Shown here piece by piece: positions 26,551 to 39,800 of a stretch of 64,000 nucleotides of DNA (position 1 is the first letter of the stretch; the number at the start of each line of letters is the position of its first letter). The stretch covers positions 124,001 to 188,000 of the forward strand of contig VWZX01000882.1 in the NCBI GenBank assembly GCA_013399015.1, in the 5' to 3' direction. The position numbers and the translations under genes are program-made. Source of the stretch: Galbula dea. Its lineage: Eukaryota; Chordata; Aves; Piciformes; Galbulidae. A model generated the notes under the pieces. It was not told the DNA's origin. It saw only the letters and a program-made list of their open reading frames with translations, and ran no database searches.

Positions 26551-27669
26551 TTATTTCAATGGAAGGTTTAACCACTTAAATAGAGATGACTTCCACCCAA
26601 ACTTTTTAACACTTTCCTCTTCGCTTTCCTTTCTGTCTGAATTAGAAGACTCTTCATTTTCCATCAAAGCTTCATAAGTCTTTTGTGCTCGAACAATTTC
26701 TTTGTCTGCACTGAAGTGCACCATTTGTCTGCTCAGAATAGGAACAACTAAATTGAAATTGTCAACTCTTTTGTTCAATTTCCTGATATCTTCTATAAAT
26801 TGCTCACAAATACGATCCCACTGCTTTTGCCTGTATGGTGTCATTGGCCCTCCAAGCTTACTTCTAGATGCCACTATACTCTTCCTTAACTGCTCAATGG
26901 TTTCCCTTATTTCTTTCTGCATCAGGATCCACTCTGGCTGATACCCATTGTCTATCAGGATCCTGTTCAAGTTGTGAGTCATAGGATCAATATGGGGACA
27001 GTCTGAAAATTTCTGCAAAGGTTTTCCTTTGCCACTGAGGTTGTCAAAGTCTCCTTTTGCCATCGATTCCTGGATGAGGTCTTCAACCAACCGTTCAACT
27101 GCCTGAGTGATTTTCACCTTTTTGCTCTCCCTCACATCTTTGGCTTTCATTAGGTCCATCCCAGCATACTGGCTTTCAAGTCTTTGCTTTCGGTACTCCA
27201 ACACTTGTTCAGTAGCACGGTCTACTCGAAACTGCATGTACTGCTTTTCTCTCTGGCTTGGTGTTCCAATACCAACACCTTCGAAACTCAAATAGTGTCT
27301 ATGTTGTGGTGCCTTTGGTTTGAATGGATCTTCCTCCTCTTCATTATTTTCACTTGATTTCTTTTTGGTTGCCACATCACTGAGCACAACTCTGTACGCT
27401 TCTTCCACTTTCACAAATGCTTCAGAATCAGCTGTGGCAGAACCACTGTCTGGATGGTATTTTTTGGCAAGATTTCGATACGAGTTTCTGACATCATCAA
27501 GGGAACATCCTTCCTCAAGCTCGAGGATTTTGTAAGAGTCCTTGATGCTGCGTTTAGTTTTGTAACCTGACAGCATCCTGTTCCCACAGATGTAGGGAAA
27601 CAGCTTGAGGTTTCTTGGAATCATTGCTTGGCATATCATTAAATGATGCCCTACGTTGTTAGTCAGCAT
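26551..27669 (-). CDS. DNAJC28: DnaJ homolog subfamily C member 28, complete (372 aa)
   Basis: J-domain co-chaperone family member, thought to work in the Golgi or mitochondrial pathway; its clients are unknown. One uninterrupted frame, as in other vertebrates where the coding part is a single exon. The J domain covers about residues 45-97 with the HPD motif at 72-74 (KKYHPDSG), which is required to stimulate Hsp70. The conserved DUF1992 region covers about 187-255 and includes LVEDLIQESMAKGDFDNLSG, then the stretch after it up to NGYQPEWIL. The C-terminus is acidic and Ser-rich. The length is close to human (388). The N-terminus has hydrophobic and basic residues (MLTNNVGHHLMICQAMIPRN), which could be a targeting peptide. 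The first ATG of the frame was chosen; a second Met at residue 11 is possible. It has the same orientation as TMEM50B. Confidence 0.96.
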   Translation of the reverse strand: MLTNNVGHHLMICQAMIPRNLKLFPYICGNRMLSGYKTKRSIKDSYKILELEEGCSLDDVRNSYRNLAKKYHPDSGSATADSEAFVKVEEAYRVVLSDVATKKKSSENNEEEEDPFKPKAPQHRHYLSFEGVGIGTPSQREKQYMQFRVDRATEQVLEYRKQRLESQYAGMDLMKAKDVRESKKVKITQAVERLVEDLIQESMAKGDFDNLSGKGKPLQKFSDCPHIDPMTHNLNRILIDNGYQPEWILMQKEIRETIEQLRKSIVASRSKLGGPMTPYRQKQWDRICEQFIEDIRKLNKRVDNFNLVVPILSRQMVHFSADKEIVRAQKTYEALMENEESSNSDRKESEEESVKKFGWKSSLFKWLNLPLK

Positions 27670-29575
27670 GACACAAAGCCACTTTATATTTCTTCAGATG
27701 CAGCTACATTACAAACAATGACCTATAAACACATTTTTATAAAAATTGTGTCAAATGTGCTTTTAAAAATAACTTACATGATTTAAGTAATACTTTAACT
27801 TATTGTTTAAAGAATTCCCTACAAAATTTCAGAACAATATGCAATTTTCTTTTACAGGCTAATATTGAAAGCTGCATTTCTTGTTAATTACTACTGAAGT
27901 AGTATCACAATGTAAGTGAAAATTAATTCATAATTTAATCTTTCTCCTGGTACAGCAACAGTAGCATAGGTTTGTTTTGCACTGCAGAATTCCCAAAAGG
28001 CCAAAGCTTTATTGCTTTTCTGCAAACTCAGTGCAATGGCAATATGCTTTTTGTTGTGCAGTAGCTCTGCTGAAAGAAATCTCTCCCTTTTCCTCTATAA
28101 TGTACATGTAGCCATCAACTGAATTTTCTGTTCCCATACCCAATGTCTCAAGATCTACTACCTGGTAAATTCTCAAAGGATTTCATTACAGTAAACTTTT
28201 GGTATTTCCCAGCAACAACTGAAGCAGCATTCAGATTACAGATCCATTTAGATTAACTCTTGTATCCCAGCAGGGCTCTCATTTGTGGCCAATCTCCTTC
28301 CTTTGTGCCAGGTCAGGTTATAAATCTGAAACAGAGAACAAACCAATAGCAGACAGTATCTCATTTCATCAGGAATACCAGTGATTCTGAATTATTCTGG
28401 GAAACAGCAAAAGGATCACCTTTTGCAAGTGACAACATAAGTCACCTAAACCAAAAGTTGAGAAGTAACATACAAAGTGCACGCACAATTTGCAGATGAG
28501 AAAACTTCTTTTTATTAATGAAACTCCTAAGACAAAGGCCACATACACGCTGCCAAGGAGCTTCCCTTCACAGATGCATCAGTAACTGCAACATATCCTT
28601 TGCCGACTTTCATTCCAAACAAAAAAAAAATAGGTTAAGTTTAAGGAATAAATACTGTCTATGTTCTGCATACAACAAACTGTCTTTCTGCACTAACTTA
28701 CCTGAAAAGAGAAGGGAAAGGAGGTCTACTTGGGACTGGATGAAAGATTAGATTACTCCTGAATGTTTCCATTTGATTTTGATCCAGGTAATGTATTAAG
28801 TCATCAGCTTGTGGCTATTATAATGTAACTTATTAACATAATTTTTTAATGAGTTAGTGATTTCTTTCCTTTTAGGTGATTGGCAAAGATAATCACTTAG
28901 CTCCACGTGGCCAAGAAAATCCACATAGCTACAACTTAAAAGTGAATACACTTTTGAAATTCAACACACTGATAGGCAACAGACTTTCTTCTAACTCTGT
29001 AGATTTGATTTGATTTGAATATATTTGTGCTTCAACAATTGCAGCAAACCGTTATATACAGCACTCACCCTATGGTACCGAAGGGTGTCAGCTGTGCATT
29101 ATTTTTTGTTTTATTCCCCAGCCGTGTGAATTCAGCTCTCCCCGACGGGAGTAGACAAGCGGGCAGAAAACCGAACCACACCACACCCCCCCCACCAAGG
29201 CCGCGCCGGACGGCGGCACCGAACGGCTGGCCCACCCCACTGGACCTGACAACCTCCGCCTCCCGCTCCTGCGGCGCCTCACTGCCGTTAGAGCCCCAGC
29301 TGCTACTGCTCCCCTAACGCCAGCTCACGTGTGCTGCGGGGACAAGGCTGAGCTCCCGGCCCAAGAAGGGGCGAGCGCCGTAAGGCGATATGCCACAGGC
29401 GGGATGAAAGAAACAGTTAGGAGCCAGGCACGCCAAGAACCGGGCACTCGGCACTCTTCCACTCCCAAGCTGTTATGTAAGGCAGGGTGAAGAAGTGTGG
29501 GTACTGGAAGTCTCCCCACAACACGACACGCACTACTTCGCCCAGAACGCCAATGCCCAGCACCCTCACCTCACC
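27670..29575 (-). other. DNAJC28: DNAJC28 5' region (UTR and probable intron)
   Basis: No coding signal is seen between the DNAJC28 start and its CpG island. A minus-strand donor (ACCAG then GTGAGG) at 29,575 would end a non-coding first exon that starts inside the island. The matching acceptor just before the coding exon is not obvious. Confidence 0.4.
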
Positions 29576-29970
29576 TGGTCCCCGCCGCCGCCCGCCCTTC
29601 TCCCTCCCGCACAGTGACGCAATCCGAAGGAGGCGAGGCAAGCGCGGGCCCAAAGATCAAGAAAGCCAGCAATGGAGAAGGAAGAGGAGGAGCAATCACT
29701 TTTACCCTTCGCTCAAGGACAGGCGCAACTATCTTAAAAGGCAGAAGGGGGGACCGTGAGAGAGCGCATGTGTGAGCGGAAAAGGACAATCCATCCTCCC
29801 CTCGCGCTCTGCCGCGCCAGCGCTCACCAACGGAGGGAGCCTCAGGCCAGCCTTAGCTGCGTGCTGGTGCGAGGGCGGGCCGCCAGTGCGCGCGTGGGTG
29901 GCCGTGGCAGGCGGGCCGATGGCGCATGCGTAGTGCTGCGGGAGAGCGGCAGAGGGTGATGGGTTGGGAG
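29120..29970. promoter_or_regulatory. CpG island, DNAJC28 promoter and possibly bidirectional
   Basis: Second GC- and CpG-rich block of the window, between DNAJC28 (minus) and the GART-like gene (plus). It carries candidate donors on both strands: minus at 29,575 (GTGAGG) and plus at 29,998-30,003 (GTAAGG). It is the natural promoter for DNAJC28. It could also start the GART-like transcript, although that start codon is 3.9 kb away and another promoter candidate lies at 32.0 kb. Confidence 0.65.
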
Positions 29971-30003
29971 GCTGGCGGGCTGATGTAGGGGGGTGTGGTA
30001 AGG

Positions 30004-31985
30004 GCAGGTTTTCTTATTCTTCGATATGTGCTCTTACATATGTAGACTTTTAACTGTTTCCTAACTTTTGTTTTCCTGAGTGGATTCCCTGCCTCTTCAT
30101 ACAGCTTCTTCTGACAAAAGGCTTGGTCTTTCCCAGCGTGCTCATCCTTACCTGTAACTTGGTTTTCAAAATGCTGTGAGTGTCTCTGAGCAGCCACACT
30201 ATTAGCAGGGTAAGCTGGTAGTCGATGGGCCCACCCGAAAAGGCTGTGTCAGACCTGTAGTGACCGAGAGCTCCAGGCCTCTGCCGTGCTGCTGCGCGGC
30301 AGGCAACACCTGGTGGGTTTTCCTACGGCTTCTGTGCATGGCATCAGCTAGCTGTTGGGGAATGGCAACTTCTGCTAAAGAAAGCCCAAGCCAAGAAACA
30401 GTTCTCAACCTCAGCCTGGAAAGGAGGACCCAGATGCATGAACTAAAGGCCCAGCAGATGGAAGACAGATTTAACAATTTTTTACCTCCCAGAAAGCTGG
30501 CATAAATTATTTAAAAAAACAAACCACAAAGCCAATTGTAATAGTAATTGATGGAATATGGTTGAGCATGCTGCATATCCAGCCAGTGAAATGGTGGCAT
30601 TGATGCCTGAAAGGAAGCAACAACCACATAGAGCAATCAGCTTTGCTTTACAGCTTCAAGTGTCACACTCTGACTGCTCATCCTGTCACAGCTTTGCCAG
30701 TATGCTTTCTTGGTGAATATACCACACTAAAATACGTTGTTTCAGAGAAGTTTTCTTTTCATTTGGTAACCTTTATATTTTTATATATATATATATATAC
30801 ATGCATTTATTTCAAATTTGATTTCTTTAAATGTCAGATTTTGATATTGGAAGTTTCCATGTATGTTGTCTTCCTCTGCTGCATAATCACTTCATCACCT
30901 AAGAAAACAATTTGGTCAAATAATTGCAATACAAATTGACTTGCTGAAATGAATACAAGTTTAAGTTATCCTCTTCTGGCCAGTCATGTAATAGGAAGAC
31001 GTTTTGAGGCTGCTCGAGTTCTCTTTCTGACTTAAATTGTCACAGACTAGAAGAAAAAAAATCCAGAAACTGTTGCAAAAGAGAGAGAAAATTATCATCT
31101 TGTAAGAAGTAGGACTCTTCTTTCCTTGTGGTGGTTTGCTCTTCAGTCACAGTAGAAAATGTAGAACTGTACGTTTGAAAATCTAAGGACGGCAGTCTGC
31201 AGATACTTGGTAAGTCACCCTTAGGACTATTGTAGCAGGCATGTCTCCTTAACCAGGGACATTCAAGTACAGCACCTGTTCAGCAGTTGAACAAGCCATT
31301 AGTTTCACAGAAGTTTTGAGCAAACTTCACAGATTTAGTTTACAAATTGTTTTAATGATGTGAGAGGAATGGCTTGTGTTTATATTGTTATTGAAGAGGA
31401 TGGTATAGGACCCAGTGGAAAATAAAATAACATTATATCCAACATATTTGTGGCACTGTTTGTGTTAACATTTTTTCAAAAGGTAAAAAGGGTAGTAATT
31501 AAGATAGGCACAATTCCAGTATATGCTAGATATTAAAACCACATTTATATGTATATTTTATATAAGGATATATTCCATTACAAAGAACAAGTCTGTGGGA
31601 GTTGTGTGCATATTTCTGCTGGAGTGTTTCTGTTTAGTTGTAGGCTGTGAAAGCTATGTTTAATTGTTACCAGTTGTCTTTGAGTTTCTTTACATGTCAG
31701 ATTGCTTTTAATCTGGGAACTGGGCAATGATCTCAGCTTTTTGATGCCACATTGTAGTTTGGTTTTTATTTGCTGTTTTTTTGTTTGTTTGTTTGGTTTT
31801 TTTTGCCTAGGGTTGCATACTGTTAACACTGTAGGATTGATTGGAGGGGAGGAGGGATTTTTGTTGTTAGGTAAGGATAAATGGAAAGAGAGGAGGATGG
31901 TCCATGTTGCTGAAGTCTGGGGGGAGGTCTGTTTTGGAGGGCGGGTCGCATTAAGGGGATCCTACTGGGAATACTCCCATTAGAT
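30004..31985. other. Region between the CpG island and the GART-like promoter candidate
   Basis: AT-rich non-coding DNA with a short (TA)n run at 30,780-30,800. An 81-codon open frame at 30,260-30,505 shows no recognisable motif. Nothing else is supported. Confidence 0.4.
30780..30800. repeat. Short (TA)n microsatellite
   Basis: About ten TA units followed by CATGCAT, in the intergenic region upstream of the GART-like gene. Confidence 0.8.
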
Positions 31986-31990
31986 AGGAG

Positions 31991-32166
31991 GATAAAAGGG
32001 GAGAGAGCAGCATGCAGGCCTGTCTACTTCTTTCACCCTTTTGCCCTTATCCTTGGCTTTAGGAGATCAGAAATCATTTGGATTTCAAGCAGAAGCTGAA
32101 GGAGGAACTTGAATCCAGCTAGAGGACTTGTCAGCCTTCAGTGCGGACAAACAGCAGTCTGACACG
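31991..32166 (+). promoter_or_regulatory. GART-like: Candidate TATA promoter and 5' non-coding exon of the GART-like gene
   Basis: A TATA-like box GATAAAAG lies at 31991-31998. A pyrimidine-rich start region (tgtctacttctttcaccctt) follows about 30 bases downstream, and a strong donor (ACACG then GTAAGG) lies at 32,166/32,167. The coding exon has an acceptor at 33,836-33,837, so a spliced leader of about 145 bases is plausible. The region is not CpG-rich. This is inference from signals only. Confidence 0.4.
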
Positions 32167-33841
32167 GTAAGGGAAGATGATTCAAGTGAGATGTCCCTCT
32201 CTACAGCCTTTCCTCTAGAACCAACTGTCTTATAAGCTTGCTTTTCCTCCAGCACCCTTTTGAACTGCTTTACAAAAAAATGTCTTTAGTGTCCTCACTA
32301 TGATGTGAAATGGCAAAGTGCATTTTTTGCACAGGGTAGGAGGTACTGCTTCATTTCATGGTCTTCCTAGTCAGGAACTTTATTCTACTTTAGAAATCTT
32401 TCATGAACTGTGAGATTATATTTAAAGGAAAAAATAATTTTACTGTTAAAAACACTTTGCTTTTTATTAATAACTATTGGATGTAGTGCCCAGTGAAGCT
32501 TTCTAGAGAGCATGTTTGATGTCTTTGTTAGAGCAGTTCTAATCATTTACTTTTAAGTTTTCAGCAGCTTCCTAGTGAATCCAGAATTACTTCTTAAGCA
32601 GTGACAAAAGGAAAGACAAAATCTGACATATTGGATAGTTGCAAAATATAAAGACTTAGATAAGTCTTTTGCAGGAAAATCGGTCTGGTGATTGATAAGA
32701 GCATTAAGCATATGGTCTGTGTTTATATGCCCAGAGCACAAGGCCTAAAACTTAAAATTAGTCTCTTAGATAATCCACAACAGTGTGTAGTCCTCAGGGA
32801 CAGGCTATTTAAGTACTTGCATTGCACTTGGACAATTCAATAATTATGAAAGTATAGATACTTAAATTTTATTCTGTTGATATTTGGTTAAGATATCTTA
32901 GTACTGTTTCAGGAACTTTAAAGATGATTGTTGATTTATCACAGTTCTGTGGACATGTTTTCTGAAATATGTCTCAGTGTTACCATTTATGTTCTGTTTG
33001 CCTTTGGAAGCTATGTAAAGAACTCAAACCAATGGTTGTGATTTCTTAGGAAGACTGCTGACATGTTGCTTGCAAAGCTGGTGTTTATGTTATCTTTAAT
33101 TTATTACCTATTTCCTGGCTAAGGACTAGTTTATGCCATTAACATCTTCCTTAAAGGTCATGTTCTGGGGTGATTTTTCTTTCTGACATTTGTCCACATT
33201 CAGCACATGCGGAAAAATTAAGCTTGCAGATTAGACCTATGTTGAGTATGATAATATTTCTGAAATATATCAAAACTAATTTGTCTAGAAATATTATTGA
33301 GGAACTGTTTTAAATGTCAGTGTGCTAGTGAAATTAACAGTTATTCTTTTATTGAGCATGCTGTCCTGCTGAAATTTCTCTCTTGGCAATTGTCAAAGTA
33401 TAAAATCTATTTTCAAACTGTCATTTATTACTGGGGATGCTTACACTCATAAAAGTTCCTAGATTGACCACAGTGTTCAGACTGAAATATATTTATCTGG
33501 TAAGTCACCTAGAGTATTAAACTTTTGGTCCCATCCTGTGTAGCTGTGCAAAGGACTTGATGAGACCTAGTCATGACATTATTTCAGTCTGGATACTTAA
33601 GAGAGGAAATCTTGACTATGCTGAAACAAGTGGAAAAAATTCTCAATTATTTCATTGTTATCAGTATTTAAACCAAATGTGAATATGGATGCCTTATAGA
33701 TACCTTTCTAATACAAACTGGGTTGATATTACTTGCCAGTTATGAATGAGATAGAATTTATGTATTCTTAAATATTTTTCTTCCTTTTACATGGGTTTGT
33801 GAACTAACCAGGTAATGATGATTCTGGGTTTGCACAGGTGA

Positions 33842-36800
33842 ATGGCTGATCGGGTGCTTGTGATTGGCAGTGGTGGGAGAGAGCATGCTCTGGCCTGGAA
33901 GTTGGCCCAGTCTCCACATGTAAAACATGTCTTTGTTGCTCCAGGAAATGCAGGAACAGCTGACAATGGAAAAATTTCCAATTCAGGTAAAAAGGGAAGG
34001 TAAAAGAAAATAGTGTGCCAATTGGTAATATGTGTGTTGGAACTGAAACAAACTGACCACATTTGTATTGAGTTGGTAAGAGAGAACAATTACACTTTTC
34101 TTTTGCCAGTGCCACAAGTTATTTAAAGCACATATTTTCCTGTATGCTTTATTTCTGAATTTTTTAACTGCCTAGTAAAACATCATACTATATCCTTATT
34201 TAGCCTAACTCCTTAATATAGCAAAGCTTGTATGAGACTGTATATTTCTACACCTCATCTCTTTCCTCCCACTGTTACGCTTCAATTCACTGACCAATTT
34301 CAGTGACACTTAACAGAGAAATAAAAGACTCAAAGTTACTAACTTCTGGATAGAGATTTCCCTGGTGTCTGCCTAGGCTACTTAGCTGAGTCAATCTTTG
34401 CCCAGATGTTGAAAGTGAAGGTTTTAATGAACTAACAGTTTTATTTTCTTAAATTTCTATTCTCTTATGATAAGCAAATTTTAAAAGTTTGTATTATTAC
34501 ATATAGCAAATAAAATGTATTTAATAAGTTAGCAGATACCTATTAAAAACAGTAGTGCAAATTGGAAATGTTCACTGTTCCTTCTGTTATTCTTGTATTG
34601 TTTGTTTTACTTTGCCCATTATGGTCTGTTTCATTATTTTAATCATATTTCTTAGGGAGAGGGAACAATGACATTCTTATCTCCCATACCTTATTGAGGC
34701 TTTACAGTGGTAAGTTAATTATATTTCCTTTTCAGCTGTATTAGTGAGCAATCACACTATTGTTACCCAGTTCTGCAAAGATCATAATATTGGACTTGTG
34801 TTAGTTGGACAAGAAGCTCTTTTGGAAGCTGGTAAGGCAGAAATAACTTGACAGTAAAAAAAAATGGCACCTTGTCTTCTGCTTTAAAATGACTTCTTTC
34901 AGCTCATAGGATACACATTGACTTAATTAAACTGAAAAGCAAGAAAATTTTGATTATCTTGTAAATGTAAATTGTACTCACTTAAAACATTTGGCTTCAT
35001 AGCTGTATGCTGCTTTGTATGTGTTAGAAATCATCAGGGGAAATGGTGAAGGATAAAGAATCAGTAATGGTTACAAGTACTCTTGTGTCTTCTGCTCTCC
35101 TTTCCTTTATATAAGGCATTTTCTTACAATAGTCCTAAGGTTGTTGCTGCATGCAGCAGTACCCAGACCATCATGTGCATTTATTGTAATGTGGTACAGT
35201 AAGATCTCTGTGTCTAAAATAGTATGCAGAAGTACCAGACAGTCCTAGCAGTAGTCCTATGGCAGTAACTGTGACACTGCTTAATAATGTAAAGAGCAAA
35301 AGACCTCTTAAAACTAAGTGATGAAACTGGAAATTGGATATGCAGAATCTTACTTTAAGAATGAATTAGCTGTTTGAGACAAGGGAAAGTTTCACAGTGC
35401 TGGAACAGTTATTTGGTTTCCTTTTGTCAGAATGATTTGATGTTTCCAAAGAGACAATTTGGTTCTTTTTACTATTTCTGATAATTAGGAATTGTTGATG
35501 ACTTGAGAGCAGCAGGAGTTAGGTGTTTTGGACCATCTGCAAAAGCAGCCCAGCTGGCATCCAACACCAGTTTTGCCAAAGCCTTTCTGGATCGACATGG
35601 TATCCCAACAGCAAGATGGAAAGCCTTCACCAATCCCCAGGAAGCTTGTAGGTTTATTATCAGGTAAACATTTTGATACTGGAAACTCCTGTGCAAAATT
35701 ATTTATGCATGTGGTCTTCACCCATGATAGGTACGTAGAACTTGTTAAGTTTTCAATTGTTCTTCTCAAATAGCTACTGAATGAATTAGTTTTGTAATTA
35801 GAGACAGATGGTGAAGGTGCAGGGAACTCAAACAAGCAGATCACAGCTCTTCTTCCCTTTGGTAAGCTTCTTCAGGATGCTAGTTAACCATTTAAAAGAC
35901 AAAAAATAAATGACAGGCAACAATATTTCAATAAATCTTTCTGTAAGGGTAAAAATCATTTCTACACAGACAGACACCCACAAAATGCTATCTATGGAGT
36001 GGTTTGGGAGGTGTACTGGTCAAATACTCATAATTTAAAGAGGATAATCTTATGTCTTCAAGGCTAGACAGCATCTCTCTTACATGGAGGGAGAAATGTA
36101 ACTGCATATCTCTGCAGTTGCTGAGAGTGGTAATGTCTCTGAAGTCATGGGGGATCCATTTGGGAGACAAATTTACCACTGTGGCTATTTTGGTCCAGTG
36201 TCACAGCAGCTGCTCAGTTCAGCTACCCTGGCCTGTGGCTCTGTGTTGGTTTAATGGACTTCTTGTCTTTGCTGTCACATGCTAGATGTGGTATCATCTA
36301 ATGGAACTTTTTAAAAATAAAAACAACCTTTTCACTGACTTTGCTCTGTTACAGTGTTTAATCTGTATTACTGCCATGTACAGAAACAGGCCAACATCTT
36401 GTATGTCTGTAAGCAGGCATAAAACTCAAAAAAGAAAACTGTTTCAGGTCAGCACACTGAGATGTGGAGAAAGAGAGCTTTGTGTGAGCCTGCTTTGGCT
36501 GCCTGTGTAAATCTGGAATTGAAATTTATTCTAATATAAATTGTAATGTGGAAAGGAGTGGTGAGATGTTTCAGAAAACAAGCTAGCAGTGTGTAGAATC
36601 AGCTCTTCAAAAGGAATGTTTTATTTGACTGTCCACAAGTCAGTGAGAGGTGAATGGTTAAAGTGTAGTCAGAATAGTTTAAGGTTACACTGTTTTGTTC
36701 TGGTTTGGTTTTTTTTTGAGGTAGTTCTTTGTTTCTTTTTTTTTTCTTCTTCTTCTAGATTTAGTTTGTGTTTAAGAGTAAGTGATATAGAGTGAACACG

Positions 36801-39800
36801 CTAGTTCTAACACACCCTTTATGTGTGAGACCTAACTCAACCTTAAGCTGACAACCCCAAAGAGAACTTCTGTAGTGGTTTATAGGATTAGGTACTATAA
36901 TCTGGTGTTCTAAAACTATAAATCATCAATGAGTTAATCTTTCCAAAGCTGTCACAGTGATAAAATAGTAACCCAACTCAAGGAACAGAGGAAGAAGCTG
37001 TGAGGTGTTAAAGATCAGTGACTTGTCCAAGGATATACATTGAGTTGGTGTCAAAACCAACAAAAGAATTAATGAATTTCTAGCTAGCTTACAGTCCTGT
37101 GCTGAGGATATAATAGTCCTTTCACCTCCATGACAGGATGGGCTATCAGGGAATGTGTTTTTCTGATGTGTTATTCTTAACTGTTCAGAAAAAAAAAAAA
37201 GGAAGAATATGGGAGGCATTCATCTTAAAAATGATAATTTCACTGGATGCTGTGGGGTTGCCTGAATCTCACTTTTGCTTTCATTTAAAGCACAGACTTT
37301 CCTGCACGAGTTGTAAGGGCAAGGGGCCCTGCTGCTAGGAAAGAAGTGACTATTGCAGCCAGCAAAGAGGAAGCCTGCAGAGCTGTCCAAGAGATTATGC
37401 AGGTGGGTAAATCTTTAATTAATCAGTGGGAATCCAATTCTTGATATTTTGTAGCCCGTGAGTTTGTCATTTTGGCCACAGGCAACAAATACTTTCAGGA
37501 GAAACTTGCCCATTTGACTAAAGAATTTCTCTGGGTGTCATCCTCATTTTTGCCCCAGGCAGTGGGCAGTGCTTTTGTAGTCTCTTGTTCCAGCACTGAG
37601 TCCAGCTGCCTTGCCTCTCAACTTTTGCATTTTTCATTGGCTCTTGGGAATCAGATAAGGTGCATTTCAATGTCTCTTTCTTAACTCCTAATGAGATTCT
37701 ATTGGCTTTGTTCAACATACCCCAATTCAAGCAGGCCACTGCTGTTCCTATCCATTGTTTTTTCTGTTAAAACCAGAATTAGCCAGTGGATGCCATGTTT
37801 GCTAATTGGAGACTTTTTTCTTCTATTTTTTTGTACAGGACAGAATGTTTGGGGAGATGGTTGTCATTGAAGAACTTCTTCAAGGGGAAGAGCTTTCTGT
37901 ATGTGATCAATGGTGTGGTTATGTGCTTTTATTCAACATTATATTTGCATGCCTTAAAGTTAAGTATATGCCCATGTGACTGATAGGTCAAGATCTAACT
38001 CATCAGAAAGGAATTGCTATGAGGGCCACAATTTCTCTTGGTTATCTAAAAAAAAATGAGAAAGCAAACTCAATGAATCCTTCAGGTCAGTGGGATTGCA
38101 GAAGAATATGTGAATCCAGTTGCTTTCTGTCTTTGATTCCTGTGTTTTCCTGGCAGAACTGAGCCTCAGCCTGTGACCACCAATAAGTTCCCTTAGGATG
38201 AGACATTTTACTGTTTCTGTTTTGTGTATCTCTTGAACAGTGCTTGTGCTTCACGGATGGTGTCACTGTTGCTTCAATGCCCCCAGCCCAGGCCCACAAA
38301 CGATTATTGGATGGTGATCAGGGTCCAAACACTGGAGGGATGGGAGCCTATTGCCCAGTTCCTCAGGTATAGCAGTCCTCCTCCTTAGTCTGCAATGAGG
38401 CTGATCACATCTGTGGTTAATGTATCTCCTTTTGGGCCCAGTCTTACTTGTACCCACAGGCAAGATTTCTTCTAGGACAAGTTGGTGCTTTACTTGTGTA
38501 TATGCAAAAAAGGGCTCAGATTTTAGTTGTCTGTCTTTAGGATTTAATGAGCCAGTGTTCTGAGGAATGGTCTCTCTCTTACCTTTTTCATTGTTGCTAA
38601 ACTTGGTGTTTCTCTGCCTCTATTAACATCACTTGAAACATCCCTGCAAAATTCCCTGCATGCCTGGAATCTTTGTCTGGAACATAACCTTGGGTTTCTT
38701 GTTGTTGATTCTTAAAGCTGACTGCACTGTTCTAAATATGCTAAATATTCTAAATGTAGTTCTTGAGTAACTTGTTAGTGTGTTTTTCTGTAAGTACAGA
38801 AATAAGCTTACTGTGTACAGCCCAGTGTCTCAAACCTGTTTAAAATTGGCCTTCTAAAGAAAGAAAAAAACCAAAATATCTTGGGAGTCTGAGGATCAGT
38901 GTATCTGTCCTTCAGGCAGCAACAGCACCCTAATGGAAAGAGTGCACTGACTGGGGATGGGAGCACAGAAAACATAGCTGAGGCATTTACTTACCCCAGT
39001 TCTTCCAGGTTTTATGAGCTTGTCTAGCAAATGTCATCATTGTATCAATCAGTTTGATGTTGATCATCAGGTTCCAGAAGCTCTTCTAGAGAAAATCAAT
39101 GATGCCATCCTTCAACATGTTGTTGATAGTATGAGACAAGAAGGAACAGCATATGTAGGTAAGTAAGCATTCAACAGAAAAGCAAGATAAAGTCATATCA
39201 AGGTTAGTTGCACTGTTAGAGACTGCTTTTGAATTCCAAATAAATTTGATGTAAAAAAAAAAGTAGTTCATTTTCCATGCAGTATTAAGCCTCACTGCTT
39301 TGGTCTGTAGCTTTTCCTTTGGAGAGAAGAACTTTTCTCTTTTCTCCATAAAACATACTTTATTTTTATTACATATTTTTAATTTACACAGCTGCAAGCT
39401 GTCTTTTTGTGGTTCAGAGTACAATATATATTTAAGTTCAGTGCAGTTCACTCCTGTATTACAGCAGTGTAAGTTTTCTTAAGAAATCTCTGTCTTCAGG
39501 CTGTTTTGCAAAAGGAAGGTGATGCTTCCAGCTGTCCCTTAATGCTAATGGCTGCTTTTGGTACTGAAGACTGTTGAGATCACATCCATGTGAAGAGCTG
39601 GGTTCTAGTCTGTGATGTATTCTCTGCTGTTTGATAACTATTTTACATTGCCCAAATCCACATTAAGAAGGTAGTGCATGTTGAGCATTTTCATGATTAA
39701 AGGGAGCCTACAGCAAAGATGGAGAGGGACTCTTTTTCAGGGAGTATGGTGATAGGATGAGGGGTAATGGTTTCAAACTGAAAGAGGTTAGATTTAGATT

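Noticed and set aside
30202..30505. Open frames of 81-91 codons upstream of the GART paralog
   Set aside because: No recognisable domain on either strand and no match to SON or to the GART 5' end.
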